From assembly GCA_023634235.1 (NCBI GenBank), contig JAMKCF010000128.1, positions 124,001-188,000 on the forward strand: a DNA stretch of 64,000 nucleotides, given 5' to 3'. The position numbers and the translations under genes were made by a program. This document shows, one piece after another, positions 31,101-46,100 of this stretch (positions within the stretch are counted from its first letter, which is position 1; each line of letters opens with the position of its first letter). The stretch comes from Pisaster brevispinus (lineage: Eukaryota > Echinodermata > Asteroidea > Forcipulatida > Asteriidae). Below the pieces are notes generated by a model, which saw only the letters and a list, made by a program, of their open reading frames with translations, was not told the DNA's origin and searched no databases.

Positions 31101-34100
31101 AAAAAACCTCAATAATTCATGGAATAAAATAGTTGCGGCCTTCAAATTCCAACCAGCACCGTCGGGGGAGGTGTCTGCAAAAAGTGATCGCCGAAAATCG
31201 CCATGTTACCGGGGGTCGAATTTTGGGAATATTTGACAGGTAGTACCCTGTCGCCATTTTGATTTTTGGGGTCGAAAACAAAAGTGCGATTTGACGGTGC
31301 AGCGTTCTAGACTAGACTTCCCTGAAGACCTTTTCTGTGTGGGGACATGGCCAAATCCCAAAACCTGGGCAATTAGGAGCTTTCTAGCAAAAAGTGACGC
31401 CATCTTTGTTGCCCCCAAAACCTCAATAATTCATGGAATAAAATGGTTGCGGCCTTCAAGTTCCAACCAGCACCGTCGGGGGAGGTGTCTGCAAAAAGTG
31501 ATCGCCGAAAATCGCCATGTTACCGGGGGTCGAATTTTGGGAATATTTGACAGGTAGTACCCTGTCGCCATTTTGATTTTTGGGGTCGAAAACAAAAGTG
31601 CGATTTGACGGTGCAGCGTTCTAGACTAGACTTCCCTGAAGACCTTTTCTGTGTGGGGACATGGCCAAATCCCAAAACCTGGGCAATTAGGAGCTTTCTA
31701 GCAAAAAGTGACGCCATCTTTGTTGCCCAAAAAAACCTCAATAATTCATGGAATAAAATGGTTGCGGCCTTCAAGTTCCAACCAGCACCGTCGGGGGAGG
31801 TGTCTGCAAAAAGTGATCGCCGAAAATCGCCATGTTACCGGGGGTCGAATTTTGGGAATATTTGACAGGTAGTACCCTGTCGCCATTTTGATTTTTGGGG
31901 TCGAAAACAAAAGTGCGATTTGACGGTGCAGCGTTCTAGACTAGACTTCCCTGAAGACCTTTTCTGTGTGGGGACATGGCCAAATCCCAAAACCTGGGCA
32001 ATTAGGAGCTTTCTAGCAAAAAGTGACGCCATCTTTGTTGCCCAAAAAAACCTCAATAATTCATGGAATAAAATAGTTGCGGCCTTCAAATTCCAACCAG
32101 CACCGTCGGGGGAGGTGTCTGCAAAAAGTGATCGCCGAAAATCGCCATGTTACCGGGGGTCGAATTTTGGGAATATTTGACAGGTAGTACCCTGTCGCCA
32201 TTTTGATTTTTGGGGTCGAAAACAAAAGTGCGATTTGACGGTGCAGCGTTCTAGACTAGACTTCCCTGAAGACCTTTTCTGTGTGGGGACATGGCCAAAT
32301 CCCAAAACCTGGGCAATTAGGAGCTTTCTAGCAAAAAGTGACGCCATCTTTGTTGCCCCCAAAACCTCAATAATTCATGGAATAAAATGGTTGCGGCCTT
32401 CAAGTTCCAACCAGCACCGTCGGGGGAGGTGTCTGCAAAAAGTGATCGCCGAAAATCGCCATGTTACCGGGGGTCGAATTTTGGGAATATTTGACAGGTA
32501 GTACCCTGTCGCCATTTTGATTTTTGGGGTCGAAAACAAAAGTGCGATTTGACGGTGCAGCGTTCTAGACTAGACTTCCCTGAAGACCTTTTCTGTGTGG
32601 GGACATGGCCAAATCCCAAAACCTGGGCAATTAGGAGCTTTCTAGCAAAAAGTGACGCCATCTTTGTTGCCCAAAAAAACCTCAATAATTCATGGAATAA
32701 AATAGTTGCGGCCTTCAAATTCCAACCAGCACCGTCGGGGGAGGTGTCTGCAAAAAGTGATGGCCGAAAATCGCCATGTTACCGGGGGTCGAATTTTGGG
32801 AATATTTGACAGGTAGTACCCTGTCGCCATTTTGATTTTTGGGGTCGAAAACAAAAGTGCGATTTGACGGTGCAGCGTTCTAGACTAGACTTCCCTGAAG
32901 ACCTTTTCTGTGTGGGGACATGGCCAAATCCCAAAACCTGGGCAATTAGGAGCTTTCTAGCAAAAAGTGACGCCATCTTTGTTGCCCAAAAAAACCTCAA
33001 TAATTCATGGAATAAAATAGTTGCGGCCTTCAAATTCCAACCAGCACCGTCGGGGGAGGTGTCTGCAAAAAGTGATCGCCGAAAATCGCCATGTTACCGG
33101 GGGTCGAATTTTGGGAATATTTGACAGGTAGTACCCTGTCGCCATTTTGATTTTTGGGGTCGAAAACAAAAGTGCGATTTGACGGTGCAGCGTTCTAGAC
33201 TAGACTTCCCTGAAGACCTTTTCTGTGTGGGGACATGGCCAAATCCCAAAACCTGGGCAATTAGGAGCTTTCTAGCAAAAAGTGACGCCATCTTTGTTGC
33301 CCAAAAAAACCTCAATAATTCATGGAATAAAATAGTTGCGGCCTTCAAATTCCAACCAGCACCGTCGGGGGAGGTGTCTGCAAAAAGTGATCGCCGAAAA
33401 TCGCCATGTTACCGGGGGTCGAATTTTGGGAATATTTGACAGGTACTACCCTGTCGCCATTTTGATTTTTGGGGTCGAAAACAAAAGTGCGATTTGACGG
33501 TGCAGCGTTCTAGACTAGACTTCCCTGAAGACCTTTTCTGTGTGGGGACATGGCCAAATCCCAAAACCTGGGCAATTAGGAGCTTTCTAGCAAAAAGTGA
33601 CGCCATCTTTGTTGCCCAAAAAAACCTCAATAATTCATGGAATAAAATAGTTGCGGCCTTCAAATTCCAACCAGCACCGTCGGGGGAGGTGTCTGCAAAA
33701 AGTGATCGCCGAAAATCGCCATGTTACCGGGGGTCGAATTTTGGGAATATTTGACAGGTAGTACCCTGTCGCCATTTTGATTTTTGGGGTCGAAAACAAA
33801 AGTGCGATTTGACGGTGCAGCGTTCTAGACTAGACTTCCCTGAAGACCTTTTCTGTGTGGGGACATGGCCAAATCCCAAAACCTGGGCAATTAGGAGCTT
33901 TCTAGCAAAAAGTGACGCCATCTTTGTTGCCCAAAAAAACCTCAATAATTCATGGAATAAAATAGTTGCGGCCTTCAAATTCCAACCAGCACCGTCGGGG
34001 GAGGTGTCTGCAAAAAGTGATCGCCGAAAATCGCCATGTTACCGGGGGTCGAATTTTGGGAATATTTGACAGGTAGTACCCTGTCGCCATTTTGATTTTT

Positions 34101-37100
34101 GGGGTCGAAAACAAAAGTGCGATTTGACGGTGCAGCGTTCTAGACTAGACTTCCCTGAAGACCTTTTCTGTGTGGGGACATGGCCAAATCCCAAAACCTG
34201 GGCAATTAGGAGCTTTCTAGCAAAAAGTGACGCCATCTTTGTTGCCCCAAAAAACCTCAATAATTCATGGAATAAAATAGTTGCGGCCTTCAAATTCCAA
34301 CCAGCACCGTCGGAGGAGGTGTCTGCAAAAAGTGATCGCCGAAAATCGCCATGTTACCGGGGGTCGAATTTTGGGAATATTTGACAGGTAGTACCCTGTC
34401 GCCATTTTGATTTTTGGGGTCGAAAACAAAAGTGCGATTTGACGGTGCAGCGTTCTAGACTAGACTTCCCTGAAGACCTTTTCTGTGTGGGGACATGGCC
34501 AAATCCCAAAACCTGGGCAATTAGGAGCTTTCTAGCAAAAAGTGACGCCATCTTTGTTGCCCCCAAAACCTCAATAATTCATGGAATAAAATGGTTGCGG
34601 CCTTCAAGTTCCAACCAGCACCGTCGGGGGAGGTGTCTGCAAAAAGTGATCGCCGAAAATCGCCATGTTACCGGGGGTCGAATTTTGGGAATATTTGACA
34701 GGTAGTACCCTGTCGCCATTTTGATTTTTGGGGTCGAAAACAAAAGTGCGATTTGACGGTGCAGCGTTCTAGACTAGACTTCCCTGAAGACCTTTTCTGT
34801 GTGGGGACATGGCCAAATCCCAAAACCTGGGCAATTAGGAGCTTTCTAGCAAAAAGTGACGCCATCTTTGTTGCCCAAAAAAACCTCAATAATTCATGGA
34901 ATAAAATAGTTGCGGCCTTCAAATTCCAACCAGCACCGTCGGGGGAGGTGTCTGCAAAAAGTGATCGCCGAAAATCGCCATGTTACCGGGGGTCGAATTT
35001 TGGGAATATTTGACAGGTAGTACCCTGTCGCCATTTTGATTTTTGGGGTCGAAAACAAAAGTGCGATTTGACGGTGCAGCGTTCTAGACTAGACTTCCCT
35101 GAAGACCTTTTCTGTGTGGGGACATGGCCAAATCCCAAAACCTGGGCAATTAGGAGCTTTCTAGCAAAAAGTGACGCCATCTTTGTTGCCCCCAAAACCT
35201 CAATAATTCATGGAATAAAATGGTTGCGGCCTTCAAGTTCCAACCAGCACCGTCGGGGGAGGTGTCTGCAAAAAGTGATCGCCGAAAATCGCCATGTTAC
35301 CGGGGGTCGAATTTTGGGAATATTTGACAGGTAGTACCCTGTCGCCATTTTGATTTTTGGGGTCGAAAACAAAAGTGCGATTTGACGGTGCAGCGTTCTA
35401 GACTAGACTTCCCTGAAGACCTTTTCTGTGTGGGGACATGGCCAAATCCCAAAACCTGGGCAATTAGGAGCTTTCTAGCAAAAAGTGACGCCATCTTTGT
35501 TGCCCAAAAAAACCTCAATAATTCATGGAATAAAATGGTTGCGGCCTTCAAATTCCAACCAGCACCGTCGGGGGAGGTGTCTGCAAAAAGTGATCGCCGA
35601 AAATCGCCATGTTACCGGGGGTCGAATTTTGGGAATATTTGACAGGTAGTACCCTGTCGCCATTTTGATTTTTGGGGTCGAAAACAAAAGTGCGATTTGA
35701 CGGTGCAGCGTTCTAGACTAGACTTCCCTGAAGACCTTTTCTGTGTGGGGACATGGCCAAATCCCAAAACCTGGGCAATTAGGAGCTTTCTAGCAAAAAG
35801 TGACGCCATCTTTGTTGCCCCCAAAACCTCAATAATTCATGGAATAAAATGGTTGCGGCCTTCAAGTTCCAACCAGCACCGTCGGGGGAGGTGTCTGCAA
35901 AAAGTGATCGCCGAAAATCGCCATGTTACCGGGGGTCGAATTTTGGGAATATTTGACAGGTAGTACCCTGTCGCCATTTTGATTTTTGGGGTCGAAAACA
36001 AAAGTGCGATTTGACGGTGCAGCGTTCTAGACTAGACTTCCCTGAAGACCTTTTCTGTGTGGGGACATGGCCAAATCCCAAAACCTGGGCAATTAGGAGC
36101 TTTCTAGCAAAAAGTGACGCCATCTTTGTTGCCCAAAAAACCTCAATAATTCATGGAATAAAATAGTTGCGGCCTTCAAATTCCAACCAGCACCGTCGGG
36201 GGAGGTGTCTGCAAAAAGTGATCGCCGAAAATCGCCATGTTACCGGGGGTCGAATTTTGGGAATATTTGACAGGTAGTACCCTGTCGCCATTTTGATTTT
36301 TGGGGTCGAAAACAAAAGTGCGATTTGACGGTGCAGCGTTCTAGACTAGACTTCCCTGAAGACCTTTTCTGTGTGGGGACATGGCCAAATCCCAAAACCT
36401 GGGCAATTAGGAGCTTTCTAGCAAAAAGTGACGCCATCTTTGTTGCCCCAAAAAACCTCAATAATTCATGGAATAAAATAGTTGCGGCCTTCAAATTCCA
36501 ACCAGCACCGTCGGGGGAGGTGTCTGCAAAAAGTGATCGCCGAAAATCGCCATGTTACCGGGGGTCGAATTTTGGGAATATTTGACAGGTAGTACCCTGT
36601 CGCCATTTTGATTTTTGGGGTCGAAAACAAAAGTGCGATTTGACGGTGCAGCGTTCTAGACTAGACTTCCCTGAAGACCTTTTCTGTGTGGGGACATGGC
36701 CAAATCCCAAAACCTGGGCAATTAGGAGCTTTCTAGCAAAAAGTGACGCCATCTTTGTTGCCCCCAAAACCTCAATAATTCATGGAATAAAATGGTTGCG
36801 GCCTTCAAGTTCCAACCAGCACCGTCGGGGGAGGTGCCGCAAAAAGTGATCGCCGAAAATCGCCATGTTACCGGGGGTCGAATTTTGGGAATATTTGACA
36901 GGTAGTACCCTGTCGCCATTTTGATTTTTGGGGTCGAAAACAAAAGTGCGATTTGACGGTGCAGCGTTCTAGACTAGACTTCCCTGAAGACCTTTTCTGT
37001 GTGGGGACATGGCCAAATCCCAAAACCTGGGCAATTAGGAGCTTTCTAGCAAAAAGTGACGCCATCTTTGTTGCCCAAAAAAACCTCAATAATTCATGGA

Positions 37101-40100
37101 ATAAAATAGTTGCGGCCTTCAAATTCCAACCAGCACCGTCGGGGGAGGTGTCTGCAAAAAGTGATCGCCGAAAATCGCCATGTTACCGGGGGTCGAATTT
37201 TGGGAATATTTGACAGGTAGTACCCTGTCGCCATTTTGATTTTTGGGGTCGAAAACAAAAGTGCGATTTGACGGTGCAGCGTTCTAGACTAGACTTCCCT
37301 GAAGACCTTTTCTGTGTGGGGACATGGCCAAATCCCAAAACCTGGGCAATTAGGAGCTTTCTAGCAAAAAGTGACGCCATCTTTGTTGCCCCCAAAACCT
37401 CAATAATTCATGGAATAAAATGGTTGCGGCCTTCAAGTTCCAACCAGCACCGTCGGGGGAGGTGTCTGCAAAAAGTGATCGCCGAAAATCGCCATGTTAC
37501 CGGGGGTCGAATTTTGGGAATATTTGACAGGTAGTACCCTGTCGCCATTTTGATTTTTGGGGTCGAAAACAAAAGTGCGATTTGACGGTGCAGCGTTCTA
37601 GACTAGACTTCCCTGAAGACCTTTTCTGTGTGGGGACATGGCCAAATCCCAAAACCTGGGCAATTAGGAGCTTTCTAGCAAAAAGTGACGCCATCTTTGT
37701 TGCCCCAAAAAACCTCAATAATTCATGGAATAAAATAGTTGCGGCCTTCAAATTCCAACCAGCACCGTCGGGGGAGGTGTCTGCAAAAAGTGATCGCCGA
37801 AAATCGCCATGTTACCGGGGGTCGAATTTTGGGAATATTTGACAGGTAGTACCCTGTCGCCATTTTGATTTTTGGGGTCGAAAACAAAAGTGCGATTTGA
37901 CGGTGCAGCGTTCTAGACTAGACTTCCCTGAAGACCTTTTCTGTGTGGGGACATGGCCAAATCCCAAAACCTGGGCAATTAGGAGCTTTCTAGCAAAAAG
38001 TGACGCCATCTTTGTTGCCCAAAAAAACCTCAATAATTCATGGAATAAAATAGTTGCGGCCTTCAAATTCCAACCAGCACCGTCGGGGGAGGTGTCTGCA
38101 AAAAGTGATCGCCGAAAATCGCCATGTTACCGGGGGTCGAATTTTGGGAATATTTGACAGGTAGTACCCTGTCGCCATTTTGATTTTTAGGGTCGAAAAC
38201 AAAAGTGCGATTTGACGGTGCAGCGTTCTAGACTAGACTTCCCTGAAGACCTTTTCTGTGTGGGGACATGGCCAAATCCCAAAACCTGGGCAATTAGGAG
38301 CTTTCTAGCAAAAAGTGACGCCATCTTTGTTGCCCAAAAAAACCTCAATAATTCATGGAATAAAATAGTTGCGGCCTTCAAATTCCAACCAGCACCGTCG
38401 GGGGAGGTGTCTGCAAAAAGTGATCGCCGAAAATCGCCATGTTACCGGGGGTCGAATTTTGGGAATATTTGACAGGTAGTACCCTGTCGCCATTTTGATT
38501 TTTGGGGTCGAAAACAAAAGTGCGATTTGACGGTGCAGCGTTCTAGACTAGACTTCCCTGAAGACCTTTTCTGTGTGGGGACATGGCCAAATCCCAAAAC
38601 CTGGGCAATTAGGAGCTTTCTAGCAAAAAGTGACGCCATCTTTGTTGCCCAAAAAAACCTCAATAATTCATGGAATAAAATAGTTGCGGCCTTCAAATTC
38701 CAACCAGCACCGTCGGGGGAGGTGTCTGCAAAAAGTGATCGCCGAAAATCGCCATGTTACCGGGGGTCGAATTTTGGGAATATTTGACAGGTAGTACCCT
38801 GTCGCCATTTTGATTTTTGGGGTCGAAAACAAAAGTGCGATTTGACGGTGCAGCGTTCTAGACTAGACTTCCCTGAAGACCTTTTCTGTGTGGGGACATG
38901 GCCAAATCCCAAAACCTGGGCAATTAGGAGCTTTCTAGCAAAAAGTGACGCCATCTTTGTTGCCCCCAAAACCTCAATAATTCATGGAATAAAATGGTTG
39001 CGGCCTTCAAGTTCCAACCAGCACCGTCGGGGGAGGTGTCTGCAAAAAGTGATCGCCGAAAATCGCCATGTTACCGGGGGTCGAATTTTGGGAATATTTG
39101 ACAGGTAGTACCCTGTCGCCATTTTGATTTTTGGGGTCGAAAACAAAAGTGCGATTTGACGGTGCAGCGTTCTAGACTAGACTTCCCTGAAGACCTTTTC
39201 TGTGTGGGGACATGGCCAAATCCCAAAACCTGGGCAATTAGGAGCTTTCTAGCAAAAAGTGACGCCATCTTTGTTGCCCAAAAAAACCTCAATAATTCAT
39301 GGAAAAAAATAGTTGCGGCCTTCAAATTCCAACCAGCACCGTCGGGGGAGGTGTCTGCAAAAAGTGATCGCCGAAAATCGCCATGTTACCGGGGGTCGAA
39401 TTTTGGGAATATTTGACAGGTAGTACCCTGTCGCCATTTTGATTTTTGGGGTCGAAAACAAAAGTGCGATTTGACGGTGCAGCGTTCTAGACTAGACTTC
39501 CCTGAAGACCTTTTCTGTGTGGGGACATGGCCAAATCCCAAAACCTGGGCAATTAGGAGCTTTCTAGCAAAAAGTGACGCCATCTTTGTTGCCCCCAAAA
39601 CCTCAATAATTCATGGAATAAAATGGTTGCGGCCTTCAAGTTCCAACCAGCACCGTCGGGGGAGGTGTCTGCAAAAAGTGATCGCCGAAAATCGCCATGT
39701 TACCGGGGGTCGAATTTTGGGAATATTTGACAGGTAGTACCCTGTCGCCATTTTGATTTTTGGGGTCGAAAACAAAAGTGCGATTTGACGGTGCAGCGTT
39801 CTAGACTAGACTTCCCTGAAGACCTTTTCTGTGTGGGGACATGGCCAAATCCCAAAACCTGGGCAATTAGGAGCTTTCTAGCAAAAAGTGACGCCATCTT
39901 TGTTGCCCAAAAAAACCTCAATAATTCATGGAATAAAATAGTTGCGGCCTTCAAATTCCAACCAGCACCGTCGGGGGAGGTGTCTGCAAAAAGTGATCGC
40001 CGAAAATCGCCATGTTACCGGGGGTCGAATTTTGGGAATATTTGACAGGTAGTACCCTGTCGCCATTTTGATTTTTGGGGTCGAAAACAAAAGTGCGATT

Positions 40101-43100
40101 TGACGGTGCAGCGTTCTAGACTAGACTTCCCTGAAGACCTTTTCTGTGTGGGGACATGGCCAAATCCCAAAACCTGGGCAATTAGGAGCTTTCTAGCAAA
40201 AAGTGACGCCATCTTTGTTGCCCAAAAAAACCTCAATAGTTCATGGAATAAAATAGTTGCGGCCTTCAAATTCCAACCAGCACCGTCGGGGGAGGTGTCT
40301 GCAAAAAGTGATCGCCGAAAATCGCCATGTTACCGGGGGTCGAATTTTGGGAATATTTGACAGGTAGTACCCTGTCGCCATTTTGATTTTTGGGGTCGAA
40401 AACAAAAGTGCGATTTGACGGTGCAGCGTTCTAGACTAGACTTCCCTGAAGACCTTTTCTGTGTGGGGACATGGCCAAATCCCAAAACCTGGGCAATTAG
40501 GAGCTTTCTAGCAAAAAGTGACGCCATCTTTGTTGCCCCCAAAACCTCAATAATTCATGGAATAAAATGGTTGCGGCCTTCAAGTTCCAACCAGCACCGT
40601 CGGGGGAGGTGTCTGCAAAAAGTGATCGCCGAAATTCGCCATGTTACCGGGGGTCGAATTTTGGGAATATTTGACAGGTAGTACCCTGTCGCCATTTTGA
40701 TTTTTGGGGTCGAAAACAAAAGTGCGATTTGACGGTGCAGCGTTCTAGACTAGACTTCCCTGAAGACTTTTTCTGTGTGGGGACATGGCCAAATCCCAAA
40801 ACCTGGGCAATTAGGAGCTTTCTAGCAAAAAGTGACGCCATCTTTGTTGCCCCCAAAACCTCAATAATTCATGGAATAAAATGGTTGCGGCCTTCAAGTT
40901 CCAACCAGCACCGTCGGGGGAGGTGTCTGCAAAAAGTGATCGCCGAAAATCGCCATGTTACCGGGGGTCGAATTTTGGGAATATTTGACAGGTAGTACCC
41001 TGTCGCCATTTTGATTTTTGGGGTCGAAAACAAAAGTGCGATTTGACGGTGCAGCGTTCTAGACTAGACTTCCCTGAAGACCTTTTCTGTGTGGGGACAT
41101 GGCCAAATCCCAAAACCTGGGCAATTAGGAGCTTTCTAGCAAAAAGTGACGCCATCTTTGTTGCCCAAAAAAACCTCAATAATTCATGGAATAAAATAGT
41201 TGCGGCCTTCAAATTCCAACCAGCACCGTCGGGGGAGGTGTCTGCAAAAAGTGATCGCCGAAAATCGCCATGTTACCGGGGGTCGAATTTTGGGAATATT
41301 TGACAGGTAGTACCCTGTCGCCATTTTGATTTTTGGGGTCGAAAACAAAAGTGCGATTTGACGGTGCAGCGTTCTAGACTAGACTTCCCTGAAGACCTTT
41401 TCTGTGTGGGGACATGGCCAAATCCCAAAACCTGGGCAATTAGGAGCTTTCTAGCAAAAAGTGACGCCATCTTTGTTGCCCCCAAAACCTCAATAATTCA
41501 TGGAATAAAATGGTTGCGGCCTTCAAGTTCCAACCAGCACCGTCGGGGGAGGTGTCTGCAAAAAGTGATCGCCGAAAATCGCCATGTTACCGGGGGTCGA
41601 ATTTTGGGAATATTTGACAGGTAGTACCCTGTCGCCATTTTGATTTTTGGGGTCGAAAACAAAAGTGCGATTTGACGGTGCAGCGTTCTAGACTAGACTT
41701 CCCTGAAGACCTTTTCTGTGTGGGGACATGGCCAAATCCCAAAACCTGGGCAATTAGGAGCTTTCTAGCAAAAAGTGACGCCATCTTTGTTGCCCAAAAA
41801 AACCTCAATAATTCATGGAATAAAATAGTTGCGGCCTTCAAATTCCAACCAGCACCGTCGGGGGAGGTGTCTGCAAAAAGTGATCGCCGAAAATCGCCAT
41901 GTTACCGGGGGTCGAATTTTGGGAATATTTGACAGGTAGTACCCTGTCGCCATTTCGATTTTTGGGGTCGAAAACAAAAGTGCGATTTGACGGTGCAGCG
42001 TTCTAGACTAGACTTCCCTGAAGACCTTTTCTGTGTGGGGACATGGCCAAATCCCAAAACCTGGGCAATTAGGAGCTTTCTAGCAAAAAGTGACGCCATC
42101 TTTGTTGCCCAAAAAAACCTCAATAATTCATGGAATAAAATAGTTGCGGCCTTCAAATTCCAACCAGCACCGTCGGGGGAGGTGTCTGCAAAAAGTGATC
42201 GCCGAAAATCGCCATGTTACCGGGGGTCGAATTTTGGGAATATTTGACAGGTAGTACCCTGTCGCCATTTTGATTTTTGGGGTCGAAAACAAAAGTGCGA
42301 TTTGACGGTGCAGCGTTCTAGACTAGACTTCCCTGAAGACCTTTTCTGTGTGGGGACATGGCCAAATCCCAAAACCTGGGCAATTAGGAGCTTTCTAGCA
42401 AAAAGTGACGCCATCTTTGTTGCCCCCAAAACCTCAATAATTCATGGAATAAAATGGTTGCGGCCTTCAAGTTCCAACCAGCACCGTCGGGGGAGGTGTC
42501 TGCAAAAAGTGATCGCCGAAAATCGCCATGTTACCGGGGGTCGAATTTTGGGAATATTTGACAGGTAGTACCCTGTCGCCATTTTGATTTTTGGGGTCGA
42601 AAACAAAAGTGCGATTTGACGGTACAGCGTTCTAGACTAGACTTCCCTGAAGACCTTTTCTGTGTGGGGACATGGCCAAATCCCAAAACCTGGGCAATTA
42701 GGAGCTTTCTAGCAAAAAGTGACGCCATCTTTGTTGCCCAAAAAAACCTCAATAATTCATGGAATAAAATAGTTGCGGCCTTCAAATTCCAACCAGCACC
42801 GTCGGGGGAGGTGTCTGCAAAAAGTGATCGCCGAAAATCGCCATGTTACCGGGGGTCGAATTTTGGGAATATTTGACAGGTAGTACCCTGTCGCCATTTT
42901 GATTTTTGGGGTCGAAAACAAAAGTGCGATTTGACGGTGCAGCGTTCTAGACTAGACTTCCCTGAAGACCTTTTCTGTGTGGGGACATGGCCAAATCCCA
43001 AAACCTGGGCAATTAGGAGCTTTCTAGCAAAAAGTGACGCCATCTTTGTTGCCCCCAAAACCTCAATAATTCATGGAATAAAATGGTTGCGGCCTTCAAG

Positions 43101-46100
43101 TTCCAACCAGCACCGTCGGGGGAGGTGTCTGCAAAAAGTGATCGCCGAAAATCGCCATGTTACCGGGGGTCGAATTTTGGGAATATTTGACAGGTAGTAC
43201 CCTGTCGCCATTTTGATTTTTGGGGTCGAAAACAAAAGTGCGATTTGACGGTGCAGCGTTCTAGACTAGACTTCCCTGAAGACCTTTTCTGTGTGGGGAC
43301 ATGGCCAAATCCCAAAACCTGGGCAATTAGGAGCTTTCTAGCAAAAAGTGACGCCATCTTTGTTGCCCAAAAAAACCTCAATAATTCATGGAATAAAATA
43401 GTTGCGGCCTTCAAATTCCAACCAGCACCGTCGGGGGAGGTGTCTGCAAAAAGTGATCGCCGAAAATCGCCATGTTACCGGGGGTCGAATTTTGGGAATA
43501 TTTGACAGGTAGTACCCTGTCGCCATTTTGATTTTTGGGGTCGAAAACAAAAGTGCGATTTGACGGTGCAGCGTTCTAGACTAGACTTCCCTGAAGACCT
43601 TTTCTGTGTGGGGACATGGCCAAATCCCAAAACCTGGGCAATTAGGAGCTTTCTAGCAAAAAGTGACGCCATCTTTGTTGCCCCCAAAACCTCAATAATT
43701 CATGGAATAAAATGGTTGCGGCCTTCAAGTTCCAACCAGCACCGTCGGGGGAGGTGTCTGCAAAAAGTGATCGCCGAAAATCGCCATGTTACCGGGGGTC
43801 GAATTTTGGGAATATTTGACAGGTAGTACCCTGTCGCCATTTTGATTTTTGGGGTCGAAAACAAAAGTGCGATTTGACGGTGCAGCGTTCTAGACTAGAC
43901 TTCCCTGAAGACCTTTTCTGTGTGGGGACATGGCCAAATCCCAAAACCTGGGCAATTAGGAGCTTTCTAGCAAAAAGTGACGCCATCTTTGTTGCCCAAA
44001 AAAACCTCAATAATTCATGGAATAAAATAGTTGCGGCCTTCAAATTCCAACCAGCACCGTCGGGGGAGGTGTCTGCAAAAAGTGATCGCCGAAAATCGCC
44101 ATGTTACCGGGGGTCGAATTTTGGGAATATTTGACAGGTAGTACCCTGTCGCCATTTTGATTTTTGGGGTCGAAAACAAAAGTGCGATTTGACGGTGCAG
44201 CGTTCTAGACTAGACTTCCCTGAAGACCTTTTCTGTGTGGGGACATGGCCAAATCCCAAAACCTGTGCAATTAGGAGCTTTCTAGCAAAAAGTGACGCCA
44301 TCTTTGTTGCCCCCAAAACCTCAATAATTCATGGAATAAAATGGTTGCGGCCTTCAAGTTCCAACCAGCACCGTCGGGGGAGGTGTCTGCAAAAAGTGAT
44401 CGCCGAAAATCGCCATGTTACCGGGGGTCGAATTTTGGGAATATTTGACAGGTAGTACCCTGTCGCCATTTTGATTTTTGGGGTCGAAAACAAAAGTGCG
44501 ATTTGACGGTGCAGCGTTCTAGACTAGACTTCCCTGAAGACCTTTTCTGTGTGGGGACATGGCCAAATCCCAAAACCTGGGCAATTAGGAGCTTTCTAGC
44601 AAAAAGTGACGCCATCTTTGTTGCCCAAAAAAACCTCAATAATTCATGGAATAAAATAGTTGCGGCCTTCAAATTCCAACCAGCACCGTCGGGGGAGGTG
44701 TCTGCAAAAAGTGATCGCCGAAAATCGCCATGTTACCGGGGGTCGAATTTTGGGAATATTTGACAGGTAGTACCCTGTCGCCATTTTGATTTTTGGGGTC
44801 GAAAACAAAAGTGCGATTTGACGGTGCAGCGTTCTAGACTAGACTTCCCTGAAGACCTTTTCTGTGTGGGGACATGGCCAAATCCCAAAACCTGGGCAAT
44901 TAGGAGCTTTCTAGCAAAAAGTGACGCCATCTTTGTTGCCCAAAAAAACCTCAATAATTCATGGAATAAAATAGTTGCGGCCTTCAAATTCCAACCAGCA
45001 CCGTCGGGGGAGGTGTCTGCAAAAAGTGATCGCCGAAAATCGCCATGTTACCGGGGGTCGAATTTTGGGAATATTTGACAGGTAGTACCCTGTCGCCATT
45101 TTGATTTTTGGGGTCGAAAACAAAAGTGCGATTTGACGGTGCAGCGTTCTAGACTAGACTTCCCTGAAGACCTTTTCTGTGTGGGGACATGGCCAAATCC
45201 CAAAACCTGGGCAATTAGGAGCTTTCTAGCAAAAAGTGACGCCATCTTTGTTGCCCAAAAAAACCTCAATAATTCATGGAATAAAATAGTTGCGGCCTTC
45301 AAATTCCAACCAGCACCGTCGGGGGAGGTGTCCGCAAAAAGTGATCGCCGAAAATCGCCATGTTACCGGGGGTCGAATTTTGGGAATATTTGACAGGTAG
45401 TACCCTGTCGCCATTTTGATTTTTGGGGTCGAAAACAAAAGTGCGATTTGACGGTGCAGCGTTCTAGACTAGACTTCCCTGAAGACCTTTTCTGTGTGGG
45501 GACATGGCCAAATCCCAAAACCTGGGCAATTAGGAGCTTTCTAGCAAAAAGTGACGCCATCTTTGTTGCCCCCAAAACCTCAATAATTCATGGAATAAAA
45601 TGGTTGCGGCCTTCAAGTTCCAACCAGCACCGTCGGGGGAGGTGTCTGCAAAAAGTGATCGCCGAAAATCGCCATGTTACCGGGGGTCGAATTTTGGGAA
45701 TATTTGACAGGTAGTACCCTGTCGCCATTTTGATTTTTGGGGTCGAAAACAAAAGTGCGATTTGACGGTGCAGCGTTCTAGACTAGACTTCCCTGAAGAC
45801 CTTTTCTGTGTGGGGACATGGCCAAATCCCAAAACCTGGGCAATTAGGAGCTTTCTAGCAAAAAGTGACGCCATCTTTGTTGCCCAAAAAAACCTCAATA
45901 ATTCATGGAATAAAATAGTTGCGGCCTTCAAATTCCAACCAGCACCGTCGGGGGAGGTGTCTGCAAAAAGTGATCGCCGAAAATCGCCATGTTACCGGGG
46001 GTCGAATTTTGGGAATATTTGACAGGTAGTACCCTGTCGCCATTTTGATTTTTGGGGTCGAAAACAAAAGTGCGATTTGACGGTGCAGCGTTCTAGACTA

